A stretch of 64,000 bases of DNA from Elmis aenea (taxonomy: Eukaryota; Arthropoda; Insecta; Coleoptera; Elmidae). Positions within the stretch are counted from its first letter, which is position 1. Each line of letters starts with the position of its first letter. The notes beneath the pieces were generated by a model. It searched no databases. It saw nothing but the letters and a program-made list of their open reading frames with translations, and was not told the DNA's origin. The position numbers and the translations under genes are program-made. The stretch is from contig OX393579.1 in the NCBI GenBank assembly GCA_947652605.1, positions 17,629,674 to 17,693,673 on the forward strand, read 5' to 3'. This document shows, one piece after another, positions 23,700 through 36,307 of this stretch.

Positions 23700-23880
23700 A
23701 CAAACTACAGGTGAAAGCTGGCTTGGTGGTATAACGACGCCTGTTTGACAGCGCAAATCGACAAAATAACTCATCACCATGGCAATCAGCTACTTTCCGA
23801 CCTAGGTCGGTAAAGAGTTGTTATTACCATGGCAACCCGTTACTTTCTCGCCTGGGCCAGTAAAGATGTATTTTCCAGCT
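23700..23880 (+). repeat. Two degenerate tandem units around CCATGGCAA, with a CCGACCTAGGTCGG palindrome
   Basis: The segments ATCACCATGGCAATCAGC-to-GTAAAG and TTACCATGGCAACCCG-to-GTAAAG are about 50 bp each and follow one another directly. The first ends in a perfect 14-bp palindrome CCGACCTAGGTCGG, the second in a diverged CGCCTGGGCCAG version. G+C is higher than in the surroundings. It may be a regulatory or MITE remnant; not recognised. Confidence 0.5.
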
Positions 23881-25210
23881 TAAAAATTGATTGGAAACAA
23901 CTGATTTTCTGGACGGTCGTAGAAAAACAATTTTAATAAAGTTTTGATTTACGCATACCGTTTTTTAATAGGAAGTAACTTTTTGAAAAACTGCAGTAAT
24001 TGTACAGTACGATTAAAAATGTATGTGACGAATTTTATTTTTAAAATAATTTTAATACGGTAAAATAGTTTTAGTTTTCATAACTGATCACAAAAAAAGT
24101 AAAATATTGACGTTAAATAATCAGTTATGAAAACAGTTATGAAACTTGATTTGACGTATGAATGTAATAGTTTAATACAATGTGATTGTAGAAAAAGTAA
24201 AGAGAAATACATCTAATTTTACTGGAACAGCAATATAGAACATAATTTATATTTACATGTGACTTTGTAGGGTACCTAGTACCTGCCTACTTTGTACTAC
24301 AAGCCGACACCAAGCGGCATGATGAAGTACCTACTTAAAACCTAGTCAAAGAAGTCACACATGTAAAAAAAATAATGAAATACGCAATTCTGTGGCAAAG
24401 GTAGCAAACGTTTTCGATCGCTTCCATTTATCAAAAACAACTTTAACAATACTTTCCTCATAGGTACTACCTATAGTATAGCAAAGATAAAAATCGTACA
24501 TTTTTATGGTGACCAACCAATTTTCACAAAATCGCATTTAAGTTGCTTAAAGCACAAATTGTTTCCCTGTGGACAAAATCTGTAGGTATCGTAGTTTTTA
24601 TATTGTTTTCAAACTACCAGTTTTGATCGAGTAAGTTTAGCTTATGAAAAAAATATTAAAGATGACCGAGTTCTTACAACAGTATTAAGACTTTTTAATT
24701 TACCAACGTTTTTGATTGATCTTTATTATATCAACAGTGTATCTTCTGGCTGTATAAACTTATTTATGAAGATTATGCTCTATTAGATTTTCTTACATAT
24801 CGTTACATTCAATAAAGATGAAACATTTCACTCTGCAATTTTCTTGAAAAATAGTTTTATTTATCATTGAATTATCATTTGCATCATAAATTATATACCT
24901 ATTTTATGATATGATTCGATTGATAATTAATATCAACCGATGCACGTTTCGTCTTTAGGCCAATCCTTATTTGTCGAGTGTAATGTTCCGTGAGCTATAC
25001 CTTAAATCTTAACCACAAAGTCTTTGTAACAAGTCCAGTGAACTTAGGTAATCTTAATCATCGAATTAGAAGTGAAACTAATTCAATTCTACCCACTAAA
25101 CTTCACAAATTACTTTGCTCAATGCATTTATCAGTTCTGAAGGACATCTGGCGAATGCAATTTGTATTAAAGTTTTCTACTATCGCATTAATCATGTACT
25201 TATACTAGAG
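23881..25210. other. No gene recognised; one small hairpin
   Basis: This stretch is AT-rich. A hairpin GTTTTCATAACTGAT / ATCAGTTATGAAAAC spans 24074-24134 with perfect 15-bp arms. No domain-bearing frame was seen. Confidence 0.45.
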
Positions 25211-25238
25211 CAGGGTTGGCCAACAAGTCGATCGCGAT
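25211..25238 (+). mobile_element. Left fragment of an older hAT-type element (CAGGGTTGGCCAAC end)
   Basis: CAGGGTTGGCCAACAAGTCG is followed by ATCGCGAT and, after the 25239-26231 insert, continues as CGACCGGTCGATCG. Joining the flanks gives a CAGGG-type end with reiterated GATCG motifs, as in other hAT-type families in this window. The opposite end was not found, so the copy is truncated or decayed. Confidence 0.5.
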
Positions 25239-26231
25239 TAGGGTTTTCAATCTCGGGTACCCGATACCCGGGTACCCGGGTAATTTGTCAATTTTTTTAA
25301 TACCCGACTACCCGGGTAATTGAGTCGGGTACCCGGGTATTTAATTTTTTTTAAACATTTAATAAATCATATAAAAAACACTACAAAAACCCGTAGATAA
25401 CGTTAATTGTTTCAGAAAATACGAGTATAAAGATGTGTAAGTGTTTGTACGTATGTGTTCATAAGTGTTCTGTTACAATATTAAATGAACAGAATCAAAA
25501 ATAAGCGACAAAGGACAAAACCTCCTATAGTTAGAGTTAGACCTATCTATAAAGCAATAAAATCGTAATCAACGAAAAATAAATTGAAATGCACAATTAC
25601 ACACTATCTACACATGTCTTATTATTTTATTGAACCTAATAATTTAGTATTAAATAAACAAATGGGTACGCAAAGTAAGTAAACAATGAGTTAAAGAAAT
25701 GCATTTGAAAAATTCAGAACAGGCATAAAATCTTTTAACACAATTAATTTTATCATTTTTTAACTGACCAATAAATATAAAAATATCATTTTAATCAAAA
25801 TTATTCTTAAATTTAAGTAGTACTCTAATAGTTATATGAAAATGAAACACTTATTTATTTGATATGTTTTTTGCTGTTGTTTTGCTTATTTTGTTTCTTT
25901 TATGCTTTATTTAATATGTGATATATGACTATTTTAGTTGTATTAAATATTATAGTTGTATTTATAATATTCTTATTTGTTTGATGTTTTTTTGCTGTTT
26001 TTTTAATTTTTTTATTTTTATAGGTACACATATATTTATGCCTATTTTAGTTGTATAATTTTTTATTTTTTTTAATCATGAATAAACTAATAATTTATGT
26101 GAAAATCGTTTTAATTTATTAAAAAATAAAAAAAAAATTTTTTACCCGGGTACCCGGGTATACCCGGGCATTAGCAAAAACTACTACCCGACTACCCGGG
26201 TATTAGTTTTTTCGGGTAATTGAAAACCCTA
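25239..26231. mobile_element. hAT-type non-autonomous element with ACCCGGGT-rich ends
   Basis: The ends are TAGGGTTTTCAAT and its inverted copy, flanked by a perfect 8-bp duplication ATCGCGAT (25231-25238 and 26232-26239). About 90 bp at each end are reiterated GGGTACCCGGGTA units. The core is AT-rich, with no coding capacity. It is inserted inside an older CAGGGTTGG-ended element. Confidence 0.85.
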
Positions 26232-26239
26232 ATCGCGAT

Positions 26240-28185
26240 CGACCGGTCGATCGAGAGGGCCAATTTTGGTCGATCGCGAGACCAATCTGGCAAGAGCCGT
26301 CGGGTTACGAGTGAAACAAATTAAGTCAAGAAAAAATCGAAAACTTATCATTTCAATGAATAATGGGACCTCGATTGCTTTTTTACAATGGTGAATGATA
26401 AAATGTTGTTGATTATTATGCTTTACCTCGATAGCCATTGCTTAAAAGGATAATCTGGAGAGACATTTTTTAGCTTTACATAGCAAGTATCAAACAGATT
26501 ATCCACAAAATACCGAATTAAGCAAACCAGTTAAGGTTAATACCGCCATTGTTGGATATGATTGGATTCAGAAAAAGCTGCTGTAAGGAATTCAAACAGA
26601 TCCTGGAAGACTGAACAGCCTGTTTAGATCAGTGGATATGAGAAAAAAAACTTCACTAAATCGGACACCTCAATTTCGATGAAATATGGTACAAAGATAG
26701 AAACTAACTATTTATGCACAAAAACAAAATATAAGCTGCTGTTATCCAGCAGAAAAAAAGTTATGTAACTTTAAAGTTCACATGTAAAAAAATAAACTTT
26801 AGTTCAGTTTTACCACATCATGCTTAACAACTCCGACACTGTCAATAACGTAGTCGTCTTCATTCATGCGATGCCATTTCTTCACAGAATGTACGGCGAT
26901 TAGGAAGACACTAGGATGTAAATGTAACTGATGCATCACTTGAATCTTGCAGAGGTAATAACGCAGTTCATGATGTAACATTTTTCTTGCACTCACACTA
27001 TCATATTAACAAAGAAAACACTTACTTTTTTTACTTCAAAATCACTGTTGCATAGACTTGAAAATCTAATATTTTTCCAACTTAAAAACCCTAAATTTCT
27101 GACCTCACTCATAGCTATTCAAATTGCGATGAATCATGAGTTCAACAATATCGACGAATGACTTCCTAGCAATAAAAATTCCCACATGCTACAACCTGCG
27201 TTGTGCTGTAGTGCACAATTTAGTTCTACACATCGCTCAAGAGCATGCAATGAATTTAAGCTATTAAAAGCAAGAACAAAAAATGCGCAGAGTTTTTATT
27301 TTCTACCTTACTACCACAGGTACTTAGGTGGTATTTTAAATTAATGCATCATGATATTATAACAAACATTATTTCGATTTCCTTATAACTCTTTCGATAA
27401 ACGTTGCAAAAATAATATATACGCTATTGCAAATAACAGACATATGTCGCTAAAACAACAATTTTGAAACTAATGCATAAGCGATTTAATATAAAAATAA
27501 AAGTCTAATTAATTATTGTACTTCGCGGTTAAACCTATCCGATGTGCTGTTATTGTAAAATGGTACCAATGATTTCAATATTTCTTCCTTTTAGTTGTCA
27601 TTTCTTCCAGATCTTTTTAAAGTAATTAAGAAAATAATTTTAAGTTCTGAAATAAAATCTTTAAAAAAATTATTATGGTGAAGGATTTTGTTTTCAATGC
27701 GATGTAGGACAACGATAGAGAATACATCAATCATTTTGGTGGTGATTTTAAACGTCATGTTTGACCTACCCCATTTCTAACACATCGGTTGTGATCTACA
27801 GTTTAATTTTAGATGTCATGTATGTTCTACACCAAAACTCCACGTAAATGTCAGGAATAACTTATTCATCATTGTCGAGGTAACGCAATTTACGCTGTTT
27901 TACAACGCACTCTCTTCAAACAAAACTTAGCAATAAAGTTTGCGTGTAATATCACTGCTGATACTCAGTTGTGATGTTACCAGTCCATTTTAAATGTTAT
28001 CCTTGTAAAAGCTTTGTTTTAAGATTTGTTGCACCATCTTTTATCTTGTAATGCAACTGTACCATGTTTGTGTAGCCATAATTTTTTTTAACTAAAAATA
28101 AACGTGCGTATTGAAAGTTTTTTGGAATTGTAAGACAATGACTACATGCAAACAGCATGTCTCAAAGTTAAAGCTCAACTTGGAT
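26240..28185. other. No gene recognised
   Basis: The first 100 bp continue the GATCG-rich older element (GGTCGATCGCGAGACC). The remainder has no recognised element. Two diverged segments near 27735 and 27800 (each with a GTCATGT core followed by a CTAC-containing stretch) look like an old short tandem duplication. Frames of up to 69 codons have no domains. Confidence 0.4.
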
Positions 28186-28448
28186 ATCTCGTTTATTTAA
28201 AGAGCTATTGTTTTTTAAATAAAAACCCTAGTTGGCCTTGACTTTACATGGAAGAGCATTTTTTAGTCTTTTAAAAATATGTGGAATTATATTTGTGTTG
28301 CCAAAATTAACCGAGATATTATCTAATTTTGTAAAATGTTATTATCAAAGTTTGCCGTGGTTTCGTAAATAGGTCATGTTTACAATTAAAAAACAACTAA
28401 ATGTTGTTTCCAAGCAAATTCTGCAGCAGCTGCTACGTTTTCAGTCCT

Positions 28449-28452
28449 TTTA
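28449..28452. repeat. TTAA target-site duplication, left
   Basis: TTAA sits immediately outside the left TIR and again at 30663-30666 outside the right TIR, the signature of piggyBac insertion. Confidence 0.95.
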
Positions 28453-30662
28453 ACACTAGAACCGCCGCAGCGGTCAATTTGACCGTTCGCGTTCTTTAAA
28501 TTGAGCTGGTTCAGTTATTCTTTTAAGTACAACAATGCGCTTTCATGAGTTTTCCTAACTTATTTTTATCTTATGATATACCAAGTTTCAAAATTTAAAA
28601 AAAAATATTTCTATGAAATTTCAAATATTATACCTTAAACCGCCAAATACGGTCAATTTGACCGTTGTTAAAAATATTTACATTACACATAATCTTTCAT
28701 TGTAGAAGTGATTTAGCAAATTTTTTATGGTTATCAATAGTTATTTTTTTTATATTTCTGAGTTTGCAAGTTATATATGTGTCTGCAACTTTGACTTTGT
28801 CACCGAAATATTGTTATATATAATATATTGCTGCTATGTGTCATATTATACAGTCCAATAATTCTTGTAGTTCTAGTGCTAGTGAATTGACAAAATGTGG
28901 TTATCTCATGGCCTAACACAAGAGACAGCGCTAAAATATTTAGAAGAGTTAGAAAAGTTACCAGAAAATGAATCTGGAAGAAAAAGTGAAGTAGATTGTG
29001 ATACATTTGTTGATGGTAAAAACGATGAATTAATTACTGAAAACCTTAGAGGGAAATTTAGCAGCAGTGAAAATAATGTAATTACTGGTCCAATAACATC
29101 AAATGTACCGGAGGGCAACGTTGCCCAACATCGTATGCGAAAAAACCTTGTACTCTACCAGTCGGAAGTAAACAAACTTCAAAAGCTGGACATGTTTGGG
29201 AAGTTATAGCACCTAGCAGCCCTTCTTCTGGACGTGCACTTACGAGATATATAATTCGGGATAACCCTGGACCAACTCTTTATGCAAAGCGGAATGTGTC
29301 TGTGGGTTCTGTAGTAAGTGCTTTTTGCTTATTTGTGGACACTTCAATGCTAAAACGTATACAGAAATGCACTGCAACTGAGGTACGAAGACGATTGCAG
29401 GACGATTATTGGTTCATTAGATTCTAAATTTGTTTTACATGAAGCGAACGTTTAAAAAATGATAAATTTTGTTTGGCTCCAGAAATTTTGAATAAGTTTA
29501 TTTCAAACTGTAAGGCTTGCTATATTCCGGGAGAAAACATAACCATAGATGAGCAAATATTTCCAACAAAAACGAGATGTCGATTTTCTCAATATATGGC
29601 CAACAAGCCAGATAAATTTTGAATTAGGTTTTGGTTGGCAGCCGACACAAAAACTAAGTATTTGCTGAACGGTTTCGTTTATTTAGGGAAAGATGAGACG
29701 CGCCCGGTTAATCAGCCACTTGCTGAATATATCGTACTAAAATTAATGGAACCGTTTTCGAATAAAGGTAGAAATGTAACTACTTATATTTTCTTCACTA
29801 GTGTGGAACTGACCAATAAGTTGGCTAAATAAATACTACCATAGTTGGCACTATCAATCGGGCTTGAAAAGAAATTCCAATATCTTTAAAAACAATAAAA
29901 TGCAATTATATTCTACAACAATAATGAATCTGAATCCCAATTACACTGACAATATATCATGCTCCTAAACCAAATAAAAATGTAATGATTTTGAGTTCGC
30001 TTCATAACAGTGGATCAAGAAAAGAATAAAAAACCTGAAACAATTATATTTTACAATGAAACAAATAAGTATAGCGTTCACATTTTAGATCAAATGGCAA
30101 AAAAATATTCCACAAATGAAGATTCACGAAGTTGGCCTGTTTACATTCTGTACAATATCTTAGGCTTGTCATTAATTAATGCGTGGGTTATTTATACGAA
30201 AGTGACAAGTCAAAATACGACAAGAAGAGATTTTATATTACATCTAGCTGAAAAACTTGGGAGAGAACATAGATTTGCAAAAAAGTGCTACTCCGAAAAA
30301 TGCCAGAAAAGGCCAACCCAAAGCTTCCAAAATACAATGTAACAATGTAAGTCAAACAAAACTGCAAACGTTTGTCATTTGTGATAAAAATATGTCTGCG
30401 GAATATGTGCTGCAAGTGTACAAACAACTGTAATTTCTTTAAATTGTGCAAATTAATAATTAAGTTACAATTTTTTGTTAAAATATTAATTTTTAAGTAC
30501 TTAAACTTAGCGCAATATTATTATGTTATTTATTTATGCTTTATTTGTGTTATTAAACATAATAAAGATTTACAAACAGCAAAAAGGCTTCATTTAAACA
30601 CAGCGGTCAAAATGACCGGTTACGGCGGTTGAAGGTAGTAACATTTTCCGGCGGTTCTAGTG
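28453..30662 (+). mobile_element. piggyBac element with CACTAGAACCGCCG ends
   Basis: The 2.2-kb element has perfect 14-bp TIRs (CACTAGAACCGCCG) and TTAA duplications. Subterminal palindromes CGGTCAATTTGACCG at 28470-28484 and 28650-28664, and CGGTCAAAATGACCG at 30604-30618, are likely transposase-binding or structural sites. Inside is a broken transposase gene. The ends are intact, so it could still be moved in trans by a matching enzyme. Confidence 0.95.
28895..30450 (+). pseudogene. piggyBac transposase pseudogene
   Basis: Several frames together encode a piggyBac-type DDD transposase. The N-terminal acidic region runs 28895-29209. A conserved block then contains ITIDEQIFPTKTRCRF (first catalytic Asp present) and MANKPDKF. 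Next comes LLNGFVYLGKDETRP (29635-29832 frame) and the NVTT-FFTS block. Here the family's catalytic Asp (usually NVT-DN-FTS) is replaced, reading NVTTYIFFTS. A later block (30010-30342 frame) reads YSVHILDQMAKKYS where the family has a GVD-LDQ motif, so the third catalytic Asp appears lost too. A Cys-rich tail remains. Stops and frameshifts add to its inactivity. Confidence 0.88.
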
Positions 30663-31277
30663 TTAATGTAAATTTCTTACATATTAAACTTTTTTAAATG
30701 TTTAAATTTAGCCATGATCACAATACCAAAGTAAACAGTAATAAAATGCAAAAGAACACAGAATTGCTTAAAAGTTTAAAAATGCACTTGGAAATGACGT
30801 TTAGTTGTTTTATAATAATTGTAAACATCACTTGTTTACGAAATCATGGCAAACTTTGATACTAAAATTTTTACAACATTAGCCGTCTCTCGGTTATTTT
30901 TTGCAAGACGTTTATGAAACTATATATTTTTGAAAAGCTAAAAAGATGCTCTTTCATATAAAGTTATGGCCAACTAGGGTTTCTATTTAAAACAATATAA
31001 CTTAACTTCACATCTCAAAAGCCAAGGTCGCTAAAAAGAAATTATTTGGTTTTTAAATTGAGCATAAATATTTGTAAAAAAACCTTGGATACATGTAGTT
31101 TTATTTTAATAAATAAAGAAGTAGGTATAGTAAATGTTCAAAAATAGGGAAATTAAATTTTTCGTCCATAGCGCTTAAATGGAAAGCGATACAAGAAATC
31201 TGATTACATGGGCGTTTTATTTTCTCTAAAAATAGGGAACCGAAATACCCAGTAAAACATTCGAATTTGGTTCACCC

Positions 31278-32173
31278 TGTATATTGCACCATGCTTAATA
31301 TTGTACAAATATTTGTACATAAGTAATGTCGTTACTGAATATTTCTAGTTTACTTTTCTTACAAAAACTTGCAATTTACAACCAAATTGTTAGTTTTTTT
31401 TATTGAACTGTAGCAACATGGCATGGGGTCAAAAATCGCTATATTCGTATGTAATTTGTGCAAAAAAAGCTATGAAATTGTTGCAACTGCAATGTTATGG
31501 TATGGGTAAAACTTTTTGCATACTTAAAAAATACATGTCAATGCCACAACAACAAGTCAAAACCAAATAAATTTGTTCGAAAAATGTGCCTGATAATACG
31601 AACGAATGCAAAATTTTTTGCAAGTGAAAGTTTTTATTTACTTTCGTTTGCATTGGATTGAGGTACAAACACAAAGTGTGTATAATTATTGTAACTTAAA
31701 TTAAAACACCTAATGAAAATTTAAAAACTCGCTATATTAACTTTAAAAAAAGGTCTTACGCCTTAAATTTAAATCACAATACTTAAATCGAACGCAGACA
31801 TAATGGCGAAGGCGGTCAAAATATATGTAGGCACATGAAATGGATAACTGCAGTTATATTTTCGATAAATTATTCAAATAAAAGTAAAAAAGTATTAATC
31901 GTTATAAACAATTTAATAAAACCCATTTTCAGGTTACACAATATTTCATACAATTTAATAAGTTTTTACTGTACAGGTTTTAATTCAATTAAAGTGGAGA
32001 GAAGAGCTTTCATACTTTAATCTGCTTGTCATCAAACGAAAGGATATTCTAGCAAATATTAATATCACTGGGAAATCACCCTGGATATTAAGGGCTACAG
32101 TCGTTACACTTGAAGTAATCAGGTCACGTAAGGTTACAACGAGAGTAAATTAAAATGAATAAAACACAAATAT
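31278..32173. other. No gene recognised
   Basis: AT-rich DNA between the family B fold-back and the palindromic repeat. No domain-bearing frame or element end was found. Confidence 0.45.
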
Positions 32174-32523
32174 TAAAATAGTTATTTATGTATCAAGGCC
32201 AAAAAGTACGTTTTGGCCGAGGTGCATATTACATTTTTTGTGCGATCGAATTAAAAACAATTTAAATTTTTAGTAATTTTCAAAATTATAGATTAGAAAC
32301 TACGTGACATTCTGTCACTGATAGCTGACGGCGTATGTACTGCATTACCGGCCCTCTCCTTAGCAACCGCCGTAAAAGTTACTTTTTCGACCGTTGCTAA
32401 GGGTAACGGCCTGAAAAGTAACTTTTACAGCCGTTGCTAAGGATAGGGCCGGTAATGCAGTACTTTATGGTTGCTAACGCGTCCGTCAAACTGCTGTTTC
32501 TAGTACGATCGCACAAAAAATAG
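32174..32523. repeat. Palindromic dispersed element, copy 2 (inverted partner at 19448-19801)
   Basis: This is the reverse-complement arrangement of copy 1: the AATAGTTATTTATGTATCAA tail, TTTTTTGTGCGATCG, a 127-bp near-palindromic core (32337-32463) bounded by GTACTGCATTA and TAATGCAGTAC, and a closing CGATCGCACAAAAAA. Core length is the same as in copy 1 and most positions agree. No coding was seen. Confidence 0.82.
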
Positions 32524-33020
32524 ATTTACGGTCGGTTACCATGGCTTTATGCAGTTACACGTCAGTAAAGCGAAAAATTTTGCAGTAGGTAATGTAGAGC
32601 GTATTGTGATATTATGTGCCGTAACACACACATGGGGCTTTAAAACAAGATGTATAATTAAATGGATTACGGAGGATTATGCATAACGAGATTGTTTGAA
32701 GATCTGATTTTGCTACTATTTGACATTTGTTCGTAGATAATAAGCTTATATTTAATGAAATTTGTTAGTAGTTTGCGATAAAATTTTCGCAAAAAGTTGT
32801 GCCTTTTTAACTTAAATCCCACCGTTAATATCTTGCAGTATGCTTTTTTTTAATTATTTAAAATTTGCAATGCACCTAATCCTATAAATTAATAAACATT
32901 TTAATTTTAACCTAATTTGCTACGTTTATGTTTGAGTCTGGATGTCGCCAATGGTCAATCCTAGTCACGATTACAATCTAATCACTACACTACAGTGAAT
33001 ACATTGCACTGTGCTCTGCT
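32524..33020. other. No gene recognised
   Basis: About 500 bp without repeat boundaries or coding signals. It ends where the antisense Jockey relic begins. Confidence 0.4.
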
Positions 33021-33024
33021 TTTG

Positions 33025-34330
33025 TACACTTTCAGTCTACACAAGTTCAAAGGGTTTAATCCTTTTAAGCCTACCCACTAGTTGTTGATTATCGAGAAGT
33101 TGGAGCACTTTAATGTTGGAATGTCTGTAGAGCCTTTCCTCGTGGCTTTTGGCAGCTTTTTTAATTTCTTCCTGAAAAGATTTAACCTGAAGTTCCCGGT
33201 GTAAATCGCTGTTCCGAACATACCAAGGAGCATTTACTATACACGGTTTTGGAATTTTTAAAGACAGCTGCAGTTGCTTTTTTGGTACAGCCCCATAATT
33301 GTAGGCCATATGTCCAAACAGGCTTGAGAACCTGTTTGTATAGGAGCAGTTTGTTTTGGATAGAAAGCTGGGAATTTCTTCTTATCAGCCAATACATATC
33401 TCTATACTTTATCTTCAGCTGTTCCGTTTTTTTTTTTTGACGTGTTCCTTCCATTTTAACTTGACGTCTAAGTTTAGGCCAAGATATTTAGCAGTCTTTT
33501 TGCAGGAGATTATGTTATTATTTAGATACACTAGTAGGTAGTTTATTCTTTTGTTGGTGAAATTAACGTGAACAGGTTTTTCTTCGTTGATTTTTATATG
33601 CCACTATTTTGTCCATGCATATATTTGATTGATTGCGCTTTGGAGATTTTCTGTTGTTTCTTCTTTGGTTGTTCCTGCAGTAAGAACTGCGGTGTTTTAC
33701 ATTTTGTGTTTCTGGAATGTCATGTGTATACAGCAGTTACAATACCGGTCCAAGGACACTTCCTTTAGGTACACCTGCTCTTATAAACGCAAGTTCTGAG
33801 TATTCGTTTTCCATTTTGACCTTAAACGTTCGCTGAGATAGATATGACTCCAGGAGCTGACTATATTGAACAGGAAGCATTTTCTTTAATTTCATTAGTA
33901 ATCCTTTATGCCAGACTTTGCAAATGCTTTAGAAACATCGAGGAATGTTGCCGAGGAAATTTTTTATTCTTCTAAGGACTTCTCTATGTCATTTATTATT
34001 CGATGAACCTGGTCTACGGTGGAGTGTTTGCCACGAAATCCAAACTGATGTGGTGGAATAAGTTTTTTTCTCTCGATTATGATGTTCATCCTTTTTAATA
34101 GCAGATTTTCAAAAAGTTTGGATATTATAGGTAGAGGTGAAATTGGCCTATCGATGTAATCTCATCGATCGGTTTCCCTGGTTTTGGTAACATTATTACT
34201 TCGGCTATTTTCCATATAATGGGAACATATTATTGTAGTCGGAAAGTGGTGTTTATTAAATTTGCAAGTTTTACAATACCTTTTTTTTGGTAATCGCTTT
34301 AGGATCTCTCCAGGATGCTTTTAAACAAAG
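33025..34330 (-). pseudogene. Jockey-like non-LTR retrotransposon relic (RT to C-terminus), antisense
   Basis: Read on the minus strand from about 34330 down, frames encode an IMLPKPGKP-like block, KLFENLLLKRM, HQFGFRGKHST, a catalytic-region segment, KINEEKPVHVNFTNKR, KTAKYLGLNLD and LYKQVLKPVWTYGLQLWG (33182-33454 frame). The usual Jockey C-terminus follows, VNAPWYVRNSDLHRELQVKS (33037-33309 frame). The FADD active-site segment appears deleted near 33690, where the flanking residues run together. Multiple stops and frameshifts are present. Same family as 12585-13810, judged by KLFE-LLLKRM and HQFGFR-KHST. Confidence 0.87.
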
Positions 34331-35478
34331 AATTTCTTAACAGACATGTTTCGAATGTAACACTAACATAAGTAAAGTAAAATTTTCAAAGTTGTGTTTC
34401 AACATATAAAGCCATCGAATCTACATAAATAAATAAATTTCATTTTATAAATAAGTTATTTACAATTATGAAATATCAATTTCTCACTTTCGATCATTTT
34501 TCTCAACTTAGTAAACACTAAACTTAGAAACATTAAGAATGCAAGTATTATTTTTTATGTAAGTAAGCAAATAGAAAGAAGTCAGCACACTGTATATTAC
34601 TGGATGAACAAAAACTTAGTAGCTTCATTACAGAAAGACACGTACTGATTCTACTGTAGTTTGAATATCCTTGCCTCAACTGCATGACACATTTCGTATA
34701 CCTAATTTGAAAATTTGCGCAAGATCACTTGACGCTTCGCTTCGTATTGATGTCAAAAATAGGTCAAAAATATTCTAACTCACTTATGCAGGACTAGGGT
34801 GCGACTAAAACAATAATGTTTTTGTAAAACTCACTCCTTTTAAACTTTGTCAGATTTGAACCAAATTAATTAAAAAAGCGCCTGTCAAGTACCTACCATT
34901 GAAATAATTGATTTTTTCGCATTCATTTATTTTGAATCGAATGGCACTTTAATTCCATATTTACTCTCCAGTGTTTTGCTATTATGTCCACAAATTACTG
35001 CAATTAACCAACAAGGCCAGGCCGTTGTTATTTATTTATTAACCAAGTACAGTGACATTTGCAAAGATGTTTTAATGTCAATTTTCTAATAACTATAACT
35101 AATGCATTAACAAAGAAAAAAAAGGCTACTTTTATAATTGAACACGGTGTCCCAGAAAGATTTATTGCCTTGTTTATAATTATAAATAACTCCAGAAAAC
35201 TACTTTAGAAATAGCTTATTTTTTTTCTTTTACAAATAGAACTAATATGGTTTTAGAACAGTCGACAATATTTTTATCTTTTCAGTCGTGTAAACGTTTT
35301 AATTTTTGATGACAGAAAATAGCAATCATTTTTTGGTTCGAGAAAACATGCAGTAGTTTATTATTACAACCCTTTAAAATCAAATATTTTGCTACTTAGT
35401 TTATGTATAGGGCTTATATCCATAAGCGGCTGATATTTGAGATTGTTACAAAACAGCAAATTTTAAAGTACTTAAAAT
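34331..35478. other. No gene recognised
   Basis: AT-rich DNA without element ends or recognisable coding frames. Confidence 0.45.
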
Positions 35479-36228
35479 GTGTATATTAGTGTCTTAACCA
35501 TTTTGAACGTGCGCTACCCTTTTCCATTTTAATTTTTATTGCGCCCCTCTTTCACTGGTCACTGGTCTAATTCATTGAATAAAAATATAATGGAAGGAGC
35601 ATTTTAACGATCCTAAGGCGTCCAAAAAGGCTTCTTAATATGGCGGATGCATGTTTCCGCTTCTCAGTGGCGTACCTAACAATTTTTAATATGTACTGAA
35701 TAATGTAAATAATACCTACTTGCTTTGTTTTGATTTGAGCCTGTTATTTATATATTTATTTCTGGTTTTGTCGTCCAGGTAATTGAAAAAACGACAGCAT
35801 ATTTTAATATTTGGTTTGTTTATTATGAGAGTTAAAAAATAGGCTGTGCAAAAATGCACCCCACTGATATGACATCCTTTTTGACAAACCACATCAAATT
35901 TTCAATACATGATTACACTACAAAATATTAATGTCTGCTTATCTATGAAACGTAATCTTTTTATCTTTTATATTTTTTGACTTAGTAAGACTATAGGATT
36001 TGCAGCTAATCATTGTAGGATGTAAAACTCAAAAATTGCTTGACTTTTTGACTTGTCAAAACCGGCCACCATGAGAAGCCTTTTATGTCGTCATTTCCGT
36101 CGCCGACAAACGCTGCTGTATAATATTTAAAGCTCCTTCCTTTATCTTTTCATGCAATGGGTCTAATTGCTTTGAAAAATCCATCTAGTTTCACATTGAT
36201 GATTAAACAAAGCAGGGATGAGGAATCG

Positions 36229-36307
36229 GAATCGGAATCGGAGTCGGAGTCGGAGTCGGAGTCGGAGTCGGGGTCGGAGTCGGAGTCGGAGTCGGAGTCG
36301 GAGTCGC
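36229..36307 (+). repeat. (CGGAGT)n hexanucleotide microsatellite
   Basis: About 13 nearly perfect GGAGTC units lie inside the left terminus of the hAT-type element, the outermost reading GGAATC. On the minus strand it reads as alternating Asp-Ser codons, which explains an artefactual frame there. Confidence 0.9.

Larger units (their letters stand above)
28190..31277. mobile_element. Fold-back element family B, split by piggyBac
   Basis: The left arm (about 28190-28448) and right arm (30667-31277) are inverted copies. Examples are CCCTAGTTGGCC near 28229 against GGCCAACTAGGG near 30970, and GTTTGCCGTGGTTTCGTAAA-like sequence near 28350 against its complement near 30838. The right end TTCACCCTGTA matches the shared TACAGGGTG terminus. 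The left arm does not visibly reach an equivalent end. A related single arm lies at 57075-57700. Confidence 0.7.
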
